Shown: positions 1-4,883 of the stretch, piece after piece | Layout of the letters: each line of letters opens with the position of its first letter | Position numbering within the stretch: the first letter of the stretch is position 1 | Assembly: GCA_002329495.1 (NCBI GenBank) | Contig: DCTH01000060.1 | Coordinates: forward strand, 1-10,113 | From: Syntrophothermus sp. UBA1445 | GTDB taxonomy: Bacteria; Bacillota; Syntrophomonadia; Syntrophomonadales; DTU052 | DNA: 10,113 bases | Direction: 5' to 3' | Position numbers and translations under genes: made by a program | Notes under the pieces: model-generated | Told to the model about the DNA's origin: nothing | Databases searched by the model: none | The model's input: only the letters and a program-made list of their open reading frames with translations

Positions 1-234
1 GAAGCCCACCGGTTTGCCATCGAACACAGCCGCAAGCGAGTCCGCAAGCGCTCGCTGGTCTCGGTCCTGGACCATATCGGGGGCATTGGCGAACGCCGCC
101 GCCAGGAACTCTTAAAGGCCTTCGGCAGCCTGGAAAAGATCAAACAAGCCACCCTGGAGGAACTCGCTCAGGTCCCGGGCATGAACCGTCGGGCGGCCCA
201 GGCCGTTTACGATTTCTTCCACCGGGAAGCCTAA
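1..234 (+). CDS. uvrC: UvrC, excinuclease ABC subunit C, C-terminal end (5'-truncated by window)
   Basis: UvrC makes the two incisions flanking a DNA lesion in UvrABC nucleotide excision repair. Only the last 77 residues are visible, read in frame from base 1 to a TAA at 232-234. They begin with E-A-H-R-F-A, the end of the C-terminal RNase H-like nuclease domain; the His at residue 3 matches the conserved catalytic His of the family. A basic linker follows (residues 11-17), then the tandem helix-hairpin-helix DNA-binding domain: IGGIGERRRQELLKAFG at about 26-42 and LAQVPGMNRRAAQAVYDFF at about 55-73. Spacing between the nuclease end and the HhH domain matches what I remember of the family, so this copy is taken as the intact functional one. 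The stop is 5 bp before a long palindrome, and a second, degenerate copy of this same tail lies beyond it. Identification is firm; only the 5' part is missing. Confidence 0.95.
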   Translation, partial: EAHRFAIEHSRKRVRKRSLVSVLDHIGGIGERRRQELLKAFGSLEKIKQATLEELAQVPGMNRRAAQAVYDFFHREA

Positions 235-239
235 GTAAT

Positions 240-305
240 ATTTTGGGGACACCTTACTAAATTATTCTGGCGATCCAGAATAATTTAGTAAGGTGTCCCC
301 AAAAT
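240..305. repeat. Perfect long palindrome (31-bp arms, 4-nt loop), REP/MITE-like hairpin
   Basis: Bases 240-270 are exactly complementary to 275-305, leaving only CGAT (271-274) as a loop. The arm begins ATTTTGGGGACACCTTAC on both strands. The element starts 5 bp after the uvrC stop, and its right end is directly abutted by the duplicated uvrC tail that begins at 306. No U-tract follows either arm, so it is not a standard intrinsic terminator, although a transcript would fold very stably. The GGGGACACC foot resembles repeats I associate with REP elements mobilised in trans by IS200-like (RAYT) transposases; that assignment is from memory and inference. No transposase lies in the window. Confidence 0.9.
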
Positions 306-513
306 CGGTTTGCCATTGAGCATAGCCGCAAGCATTCGCTGGTTTCGGTCCTGAACCATATCGGGCATTGGCGAACGCCGCCAGGAACTCTTGAAGACCT
401 TCGGCAGTCTGGAAAAGATCAAACAAGCCACCCTGGAGGGACTTGCCCAGGTCTCGGACATGAATCGCCGGGCAGCCCAGGCGGTATACGATTTCTTTCA
501 CCGGGAAGCCTAA
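306..513 (+). pseudogene. Diverged, frameshifted duplicate of the uvrC 3' end
   Basis: This stretch aligns with 10-234, the part of uvrC immediately after the conserved nuclease His codon, through to the TAA. I count about 21 substitutions in 208 aligned bases (roughly 90% identity) plus three deletions relative to the intact tail: 12 bp (between CGCAAG repeats), 2 bp (in the GGGGGC run after ATC) and 3 bp (one CGC). The 2-bp loss breaks the reading frame, and there is no nuclease domain or start site in front, so no UvrC-like product is expected. About 14 of the 21 changes are synonymous in the original frame, which suggests that most divergence accumulated while the sequence was still translated. 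Homology stops sharply at 306, the end of the palindrome. It may be the relic of an ancestral uvrC end displaced by incoming DNA, or an old duplication. Confidence 0.88.
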
Positions 514-553
514 ACTGTAGGGTAAGACAGGTGTAGGAACGTGGGTGGAGCAG

Positions 554-574
554 GCATGGGGTCAGACCCCATGC
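554..574. repeat. Short perfect palindrome with TGGGGTCAGACCCCA core
   Basis: Bases 554-563 are complementary to 565-574 around a single central A (564). The GGGGTC-A-GACCCC core is the kind of compact hairpin found in dispersed bacterial intergenic repeats. It is the first of three hairpins packed between the uvrC remnant and pgi. No U-tract follows on the + strand beyond a TTTTT at 579-583, which begins 4 bases after the stem, so a weak terminator role for upstream transcripts cannot be excluded. Confidence 0.7.
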
Positions 575-584
575 ATCATTTTTC

Positions 585-637
585 GGGGATACCATATTGG
601 AGTGAATCACGGTGAATGTCCCCATGATTCATTCCAA
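585..637. repeat. Composite inverted repeat with two interleaved stems
   Basis: Stem a pairs 597-609 (TTGGAGTGAATCA) with 625-637 (TGATTCATTCCAA): 13 bp with one G-T wobble. Stem b pairs GGGGATA (585-591) with TGTCCCC (617-623): 7 bp with one G-T wobble. The 3' arm of stem b lies inside the loop of stem a (610-624), so the two stems are interleaved: they either alternate or form a pseudoknot. The GGGGA...TCCCC feet recall the palindrome at 240-305, which suggests a related repeat class. No coding potential is evident. Confidence 0.55.
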
Positions 638-654
638 GCGAAGAATAGAGAGGC

Positions 655-713
655 AGGCATAGGGACGCTTCTTTTGCCTGCGTCTGGCAGGCAAGAGAAC
701 CGTCCCTATGCCT
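655..713. repeat. Imperfect long hairpin with GGGACG/CCGTCCC stem, just upstream of pgi
   Basis: Arms 655-681 and 687-713 form a 27-bp stem with one true mismatch (C668 against C700) and one G-T wobble; the loop is GTCTG (682-686). The outer stem reads AGGCATAGGGACG, and the right arm contains AACCGTCCCTAT (698-709), a core shared with the repeat after pgi at 2261-2272. The right arm ends 4 bp before the GGGAGG ribosome-binding site of pgi, so it lies in the pgi leader. It is most likely a dispersed REP-like element. An effect on pgi expression is possible but only inferred. Confidence 0.75.
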
Positions 714-729
714 CAAAGGGAGGCTGAGT

Positions 730-2115
730 GTGTCAGATTTACTGAAGGTTACAATCAATCACCTGTTCGGGGATAATGCGGAGATGGGTTCGCAAATCAG
801 GTCGGAACTGGAGAAACTGCAACCCAATTATCTGGATCTGTTTGAGGAATTCCGTACTTCGCTGGCGGCGGAGAGGTTTCCCCTGACCCTGCCGTTTACC
901 GAAGCCGGTCGGATCCCGCAGATCAAATCGCTGGCAGCGGAGATCAGGAAGAGATATTACAATGTTCTTTTGATCGGGATCGGAGGTTCCTCGCTGGGGG
1001 CACGGGCGATCATGCAGTTTCTGAAAGGCCCCTACTACAACCTTGACCATCGGCCGCGCCTGTTCATCCTGGATAATATTGACCCGGTCCTGGCCCATAA
1101 GCTGGAGGGGATTCTGGATTTCAGCAGCACCGCCTTTATATATATCAGCAAATCCGGGTCTACTGCGGAGTCGGCGGCCAACTTTAACTACTTTTTCCGT
1201 AAATACCGGGAGGCCGGTGGCAATCCGCGGGATGTGATGATTATCTGCGATCAGGCTGACAACGGGATTAACCGGATTGCCCGTGACCTGGGCTGCCATT
1301 TGCTGTTCACCCCGCGGGAACTGGGCGGGAGATACTCAGTCCTGTCTTGTGTCGGGTTTCTGCCGGCCGAGATAATGGGAATTGACTGCATGCAGCTGCT
1401 GGAAGGGGCGGCGGCCGTCCGCCGCATGATTATGGATCAACAACCGGGTGACAATGTGCTGCTGAATTTGGCTCTGCAGCTCTTCACGCTGGCCAGGCAG
1501 GGCCGGTCCATCCATGTCCTCTTCAATTACAGCAGTCTCCTGGCCGATTTCGGGCTGTGGTTCATGCAGTTGTGGGGGGAAAGCCTGGGGAAGAAGATGT
1601 CCTTAAACGGCGACGTTATACGCGCGGGTACCACCCCGCTCAGTGCCATCGGGGCTACGGACCAGCACTCACTCCTGCAGCTCTTCGCGGAAGGCCCTCA
1701 GGACAAGGTTTACGGGTTCGTGAAGGTGGAGGAACCTCCCTGCGATCTGAAGATTCCCGGAGAGTTTCCCCAGGAGGATGAATACGCTTACTTCGAGGGA
1801 CATACCATGAATCAGCAGCTGCACATCCAGCAGCTGGCCACTGAGATCAGTCTGTTCCAGGATGGAAACCCCTGTTACCGGGTTACCGCCCGCGATTACT
1901 CCCCGGAGACACTGGGAGCCATGTTCTTTTTCTATCAAGCCCTGACAGTGTTCAGCGGAGCACTTTGGGGCATTAACCCCTTCGACCAGCCGGGGGTGGA
2001 AGCAGGTAAAAACATAACCTATGCCTTAATGGGCCGGCAAAGCTACGCAGACCGGCGTGAGCAATACGAAGCCCAGGTTGCCCGGTACGAAGGGACGAGA
2101 ACTCCAATAGTATAG
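730..2115 (+). CDS. pgi: Glucose-6-phosphate isomerase
   Basis: Cytosolic enzyme that interconverts glucose-6-phosphate and fructose-6-phosphate in glycolysis and gluconeogenesis. The 461-residue product has the length of the short bacterial PGI type. Visible motifs are the sugar-phosphate-binding loop LIGIGGSSLG (81-90), SKSGST (140-145), ELGGRYSVLS (197-206; signature 1), WGESLGKK with the catalytic Glu at 284, DQH with His 313, and FDQPGVEAGK ending in Lys 427 (signature 2). The start is GTG at 730, with GGGAGG at 718-723 and a 6-nt spacer; the N-terminus SDLLKVTINH is plausible. Upstream is a cluster of hairpin repeats rather than a recognisable promoter, and downstream is a repeat-rich gap, so it may be transcribed alone. 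The stop is TAG, showing that TAG terminates translation in this genome. Frame and active-site residues are intact. Confidence 0.97.
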   Translation: MSDLLKVTINHLFGDNAEMGSQIRSELEKLQPNYLDLFEEFRTSLAAERFPLTLPFTEAGRIPQIKSLAAEIRKRYYNVLLIGIGGSSLGARAIMQFLKGPYYNLDHRPRLFILDNIDPVLAHKLEGILDFSSTAFIYISKSGSTAESAANFNYFFRKYREAGGNPRDVMIICDQADNGINRIARDLGCHLLFTPRELGGRYSVLSCVGFLPAEIMGIDCMQLLEGAAAVRRMIMDQQPGDNVLLNLALQLFTLARQGRSIHVLFNYSSLLADFGLWFMQLWGESLGKKMSLNGDVIRAGTTPLSAIGATDQHSLLQLFAEGPQDKVYGFVKVEEPPCDLKIPGEFPQEDEYAYFEGHTMNQQLHIQQLATEISLFQDGNPCYRVTARDYSPETLGAMFFFYQALTVFSGALWGINPFDQPGVEAGKNITYALMGRQSYADRREQYEAQVARYEGTRTPIV

Positions 2116-2128
2116 GATATCTGTTAAC

Positions 2129-2151
2129 GAAGCACGGGGTTCCCGTGCTTC
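2129..2151 (+). terminator. Hairpin 13 bp after the pgi stop, possible terminator without U-tract
   Basis: GAAGCACGGG (2129-2138) pairs perfectly with CCCGTGCTTC (2142-2151) over a 3-nt GTT loop. Position directly after pgi suggests transcript-end formation or 3' end protection. The following bases are ACCGTCTCC, with no run of T, so it does not meet the usual intrinsic terminator pattern and may instead be another intergenic hairpin repeat. Confidence 0.4.
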
Positions 2152-2158
2152 ACCGTCT

Positions 2159-2272
2159 CCTGAGATCGGCAGCAAAGGGGAGATACCAGGCACCGGAACC
2201 TTCTCCATGCCTGAGATCGGCAGTAAAGTAGGGGAGAACGCCCTGCGCTGCAGGCACCGGAACCGTCCCCAT
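2159..2272. repeat. Degenerate tandem repeat, two copies (CCTGAGATCGGCAG...AACCNTCTCCAT type)
   Basis: Copy A (2159-2208) and copy B (2210-2272) both begin CCTGAGATCGGCAG, continue AAAG..GGGGAGA, then carry AGGCACCGGAACC, and end in (G/T)TCTCCAT or GTCCCCAT. Copy B has extra bases, including a small hairpin CCTGC-GCT-GCAGG (2242-2254), and a GGGGA/TCCCC outer pairing (2231-2235 with 2266-2270). The bases just before copy A (ACCGTCTCC, 2152-2160) look like the tail of a third, truncated copy. The AACCGTCCC core ties this repeat to the hairpin before pgi. No coding frame is supported here. Confidence 0.7.
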
Positions 2273-2356
2273 ACCCGGCTCAAAATCAAAGATTCCCTGG
2301 AATAGGTTGCGAGGGTTCTGATAAAATTAAATAAAGGGATTAGGGGAGGGTTCAGG

Positions 2357-2695
2357 ATGCCAAGATGGTTGTTTAGGTGGATTCTCAATATCCTGGGTTT
2401 GTTGCTGACTGCATACCTGATTGGTGGTTTCGAGGTCACCTGGCTCGGGGCCATTGTTGGTTCCGTAATCCTGGGTATCGTCAACGCCATAATCCGCCCG
2501 GTGGTTGTTCTGCTGACCCTGCCGATCAATGTGGTTACTCTGGGGCTGTTTACCCTGGTAATCAACGGGATGATGCTCTGGTTAACCAGTGCTGTGGTCA
2601 AAGGCTTTGATATCCACGGCTTTGGATCGGCGATACTTGCAGCCCTGGTGCTGTCAATCGTCAGCTTCTTTGCCAGCCTGCTGATCAAGGACTGA
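2357..2695 (+). CDS. Small four-TM membrane protein, PF04020 (phage holin family 4 superfamily / YvlD-like)
   Basis: The 112-residue product is almost entirely hydrophobic, with about four membrane segments near residues 6-24, 29-50, 54-77 and 90-110. The segment NAIIRPVVVLLTLPINVVTLG followed by LFTLVINGMMLWL matches the conserved core of the PF04020 family (Bacillus YvlD type), whose N-x-x-x-RP and LTLP pattern is characteristic. The family name contains 'holin', but most members are chromosomal and have no shown lytic role. No endolysin or other phage gene is nearby, so a housekeeping or envelope-stress membrane protein is more likely. ATG at 2357 is preceded by GGGGAGG (2343-2349) at 7 nt. 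It sits between repeat-rich gaps and is probably not tightly coupled to either neighbour. The family call is confident; the function is unknown. Confidence 0.85.
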   Translation: MPRWLFRWILNILGLLLTAYLIGGFEVTWLGAIVGSVILGIVNAIIRPVVVLLTLPINVVTLGLFTLVINGMMLWLTSAVVKGFDIHGFGSAILAALVLSIVSFFASLLIKD

Positions 2696-2742
2696 GTTTA
2701 ACCCGGCATTTCAGAGCCGGATTGGTTACGAAAACAGTTATG

Positions 2743-2758
2743 AAAGGTGCCTGGCACC
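2743..2758 (+). promoter_or_regulatory. Ribosome-binding site embedded in an inverted repeat (GGTGCC-T-GGCACC)
   Basis: The only purine-rich site before the HAD gene is AAAGGTG (2743-2749), 11 nt before ATG 2761. Its 3' half is the left arm of the perfect inverted repeat 2746-2751 / 2753-2758, with a single T as centre. The one-base loop cannot close fully in RNA; four or five pairs could form. Folding would cover part of the Shine-Dalgarno sequence. The GGTGCC/GGCACC core resembles other dispersed hairpin repeats and the AGGCACC motif in the repeats after pgi, so the start region may have been built from an inserted repeat. Confidence 0.5.
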
Positions 2759-2760
2759 AT

Positions 2761-3567
2761 ATGGCGATACGATTGGTAGCGATGGATCTGGATGATACCC
2801 TGTTGGATTCAAGGCTGCAGATTTCAGATCATACAACCGTAATGCTGCGGCGGGTGGTGGACCGGGGGATCAGAATAACCCTGGCTACCGGCAGGATGTT
2901 TCGCTCGGCACGCCGTTACGCTGTGCAACTGGGGATGGATGTTCCCCTTATAACCTACCAGGGTGCTCTGGTGAAGAACGCAGTTTCAGGTGAAGTCCTC
3001 TATCACCGCAAGGTACCTGGTGATATGATTCAACCGGTGATTGATGCTGCCCGGGCGGCAGGTTACCATTACCAGGTCTATTTTGATGACAATCTGTATA
3101 TGGAATGTCTAACCCCGGAGGGGCAGGCCTACGCAGAATTAGCCGGGGTGCCACCGATGGTGGATAAGGACCTGCCGAACAGGCTGACCTACGAGGAACC
3201 CACCAAGATTATAATAATCAACGAAAATCTGCCGGCTCTGCAGCAGATGGAAATGCAACTCCAACAACGTTTCTCGGGACAACTCTACATAACCCGTTCC
3301 AAGCCTCATTATCTTGAATTTATGAACCAGGAAGCCACCAAAGGCCGGGCCTTGCAGGCAGTCAGTGAGTACTTTGCCATTGACCGCCAGGATGTTATGG
3401 CCATTGGTGACAGCTATAATGATATAGATATGCTGAAATGGGCCGGTGTCGGGGTGGCGGTTGGGAATGCGCCCCCCGAGGTCAAGAAATATGCCGATTA
3501 TGTGACTGCCAGCAACGACGAAGATGGGGTGGCTGCCGCCTTGCAGCACCTGGTATTGAAGAATTAA
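2761..3567 (+). CDS. Cof-type HAD-IIB hydrolase (phosphatase)
   Basis: A 268-residue member of the haloacid dehalogenase superfamily, Cof/YwpJ type. Such soluble enzymes dephosphorylate small phosphoesters such as sugar phosphates or flavin mononucleotide; the substrate cannot be read from sequence. All four HAD motifs are present: DLDDT (nucleophile Asp 9, acid Asp 11), LATGR (Thr 43), Lys 194 in EATKGRA, and IGDSYNDIDML (Asp 217, Asp 221). The ~80-220 region is the C2-type cap typical of subfamily IIB. ATG 2761 was chosen because it puts DLDDT at the usual distance from the N-terminus and has AAAGGTG upstream. In-frame TTG 2722 and ATG 2740 would add 13 or 7 residues but lack a ribosome-binding site. 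The Shine-Dalgarno lies in an inverted repeat. Location among pgi and ROK genes hints at a sugar-phosphate substrate (inference). Confidence 0.92.
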   Translation: MAIRLVAMDLDDTLLDSRLQISDHTTVMLRRVVDRGIRITLATGRMFRSARRYAVQLGMDVPLITYQGALVKNAVSGEVLYHRKVPGDMIQPVIDAARAAGYHYQVYFDDNLYMECLTPEGQAYAELAGVPPMVDKDLPNRLTYEEPTKIIIINENLPALQQMEMQLQQRFSGQLYITRSKPHYLEFMNQEATKGRALQAVSEYFAIDRQDVMAIGDSYNDIDMLKWAGVGVAVGNAPPEVKKYADYVTASNDEDGVAAALQHLVLKN

Positions 3568-3613
3568 CGGTGACCGTTGTCGGCCAATGCTGGGAGACTC
3601 CGGCAGGTTTGTG

Positions 3614-3724
3614 ATGCACAGGTTTTCCGGAGATGGTGTTCGCACCCTGGATCCAAATGGATTGAGGGTTATACGAAAACTCTTATCGACTGAGGGCAAA
3701 GCGGTTATTCGTTCCGCAAAATAA
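3614..3724 (+). CDS. Possible 36-residue leader peptide ahead of the ROK gene (unrecognised)
   Basis: In the 172-bp gap between the HAD and ROK genes there is an open frame from ATG 3614 (or GTG 3611) to TAA 3722-3724, ending 15 bp before the ROK ATG. The product would start MHRFSGDGVRT and end AVIRSAK. It is basic and has no signal peptide. A weak AGG (3605-3607) lies 6 nt before ATG 3614. I recognise no family. The position directly upstream of the ROK ribosome-binding site would allow translational coupling, but a chance frame of this length is common, and it may equally be a remnant. Confidence 0.2.
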   Translation: MHRFSGDGVRTLDPNGLRVIRKLLSTEGKAVIRSAK

Positions 3725-3739
3725 TTATGAGGTAATAAA

Positions 3740-4708
3740 ATGGTGCGAGGGATGATTGCCGGAGTTGACCTGGGAGGAACCAAAATCCTGGCTGGTCTGT
3801 TCGACCAACAGGGGTAGTTGCGCGGTGAAAGACTGGTCAATACCCATCCGGACCAGGGCCTGGAGGCCGTTTTGGACCGGATGGTCAGCATGATCCGTGA
3901 CCTGATGCAGGAACACACCCCCGACCAGAAGCTCGGTGCGGTGGTGGTGGGCGCTCCTGGTCCCTTGGACAGTGAAACTGGCCTGATCTACGAGGCCCCC
4001 AACCTGAAATGGAAACAGGTCCCGCTCAGGGAGGTATTACAGGAGGCCCTGCAGGTACCGGTTTGGGTGGACAATGATGCCAACCTGGCAGCCCTGGGGG
4101 AATACACCTACGGCTATCCGCTGGAGTTTGAGGTACTGCTCTACCTCACCGTCAGTACCGGGATCGGTGGGGGTATTATAACAAATGGTGAGATCTACCG
4201 GGGGATCGATGGTGGGGCCGGAGAGTTCGGCCACATGACCATCCTGCCCCGGGGACCGGTATGCGGTTGCGGCAATTACGGCTGCCTGGAGGCCCTGGCC
4301 TCGGGAACCGCGATTGCCCGGGTGGCCCGGGAAGAGGTATCTCAGGGCCATTTACGAGCCCTGGGGGAATCCGTAAAGGGCCGTCTTGCGGATATCGATG
4401 CCCGCCTGGTAGCGGAGTTCGCAGCCAAGGGGGACCCTGAGGCCGCTCGCATTATGGAAGAGGCCATGGGCTACCTGGGTATTGGAGTAGCTAACCTGGT
4501 CAACCTGTTTAATCCCCGGGCCATCGTGATCGGGGGCGGGTTGTCCGGTTACCCGGGCCTGCTGGATCGGGTTCGTCAGGTGGTAAAGGACCGCGCCTAT
4601 TCCAGTTTAAGCCGTAACCTTAAGATCCTGCCGGCGAGGCTGGGGAACAAAGCCGGGCTGATGGGCTGTCGGGCCCTGGCTGAGATTAAGTTGAAGTCGC
4701 AGAATTAG
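3740..4708 (+). pseudogene. ROK-family sugar kinase (glucokinase-like) interrupted by in-frame TAG at codon 26
   Basis: ROK kinases phosphorylate glucose or related sugars with ATP in the cytosol. From ATG 3740 (GAGGT at 3729-3733, 6-nt spacer) the frame reads the N-terminal nucleotide-binding motif GVDLGGTK (8-15), then meets TAG at 3815-3817. It continues in the same frame for 295 codons to TAG 4706-4708. The downstream part is complete: DNDANLAALGE with probable catalytic base Asp 113, E-F-G-H with zinc ligand His 165, the zinc-binding CGCGNYGC (Cys 175, 177, 182), and IVIGGGLS. Total length, about 322 codons, is normal for ROK. Apart from the TAG there is no decay. A restart at TTG 3818 would lack DLGGTK and be inactive. 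Alternatives are a recent nonsense mutation, a sequencing error (one base, for example from GAG) or suppression. pgi also ends in TAG, which argues against routine recoding. Confidence 0.85.
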
Positions 4709-4750
4709 CAGGCTCTTAAAGGAGCGGAAGGCACGCGCATATTCCAAAGC

Positions 4751-4779
4751 CGGACTTTATTCTGTATCTCATCTATAAT
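4751..4779 (+). promoter_or_regulatory. Candidate sigma-A promoter for the PHP-rapZ-yvcK-whiA operon
   Basis: A perfect TATAAT (4774-4779) stands in the 163-bp gap before the PHP gene. Seventeen bases upstream is CGGACT (4751-4756), which matches the -35 consensus at three of six positions (GAC). Transcription would begin near 4786 and give a leader of about 95 nt. The leader contains an 8-bp hairpin with two G-U pairs at 4832-4850. The surrounding DNA is AT-richer than the genes, as expected of a promoter region. The -10 is convincing; the -35 is weak. Confidence 0.5.
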
Positions 4780-4868
4780 ATTTGCTAAGCATCAAGATAA
4801 AATGGACCGATTGAATTCGGGATCAGAACAGTGCCGAGGCCCCTTTGGCAGGATGCAGGCAGTAGTCT

Positions 4869-4883
4869 GAGGTGAAATGTTTG
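4869..4883 (+). promoter_or_regulatory. Ribosome-binding site deciding a TTG start
   Basis: GAGGTG (4869-4874) is followed after 6 nt by TTG 4881. The alternative in-frame GTG 4872 overlaps this Shine-Dalgarno and has only an AGG 12 nt upstream. The ATG at 4877 is in another frame. TTG 4881 is therefore preferred for the PHP gene. Confidence 0.65.

Noticed and set aside
240..305. Intrinsic terminator for uvrC
   Set aside because: The stem is far longer than normal and is followed by AAAAT-free sequence without a T-run; it is better described as a palindromic repeat, though it may incidentally affect the transcript end.
240..713. CRISPR array, suggested by several palindromic repeats in a row
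   Set aside because: The hairpins differ from one another in sequence and length, there is no regular repeat-spacer spacing, and no cas gene is present.
739..1299. 186-codon open frame on the minus strand within pgi
   Set aside because: It lies antisense to the conserved pgi coding sequence, has no family resemblance and no supported ribosome-binding site; it follows from pgi codon usage.
2026..2688. 220-codon minus-strand frame opposite the PF04020 gene and the pgi downstream repeats
   Set aside because: Most of its length is antisense to a well-supported membrane protein gene and the rest crosses repeats; the translated sequence is low-complexity and unrecognisable.
2357..2695. Prophage or lysis cassette, suggested by the 'phage holin' family name
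   Set aside because: No endolysin, structural or integrase gene is nearby, and PF04020 members are mostly chromosomal membrane proteins.
2703..2720. CCGGC/GCCGG hairpin after the small membrane protein gene
   Set aside because: Only five base pairs with an eight-base loop and no T-run; too weak to call a terminator.
3139..3918. 259-codon minus-strand frame that crosses the HAD-ROK gap
   Set aside because: It is antisense to the conserved HAD C-terminus and the ROK N-terminus. Its length is tempting because it spans the gap, but no motif or start signal supports it.
4729..4746. Possible sigma-54 promoter (AGGCACG at 4729-4735)
   Set aside because: The -24-like GGCACG is good, but the required GC at the -12 position is absent (TATT).
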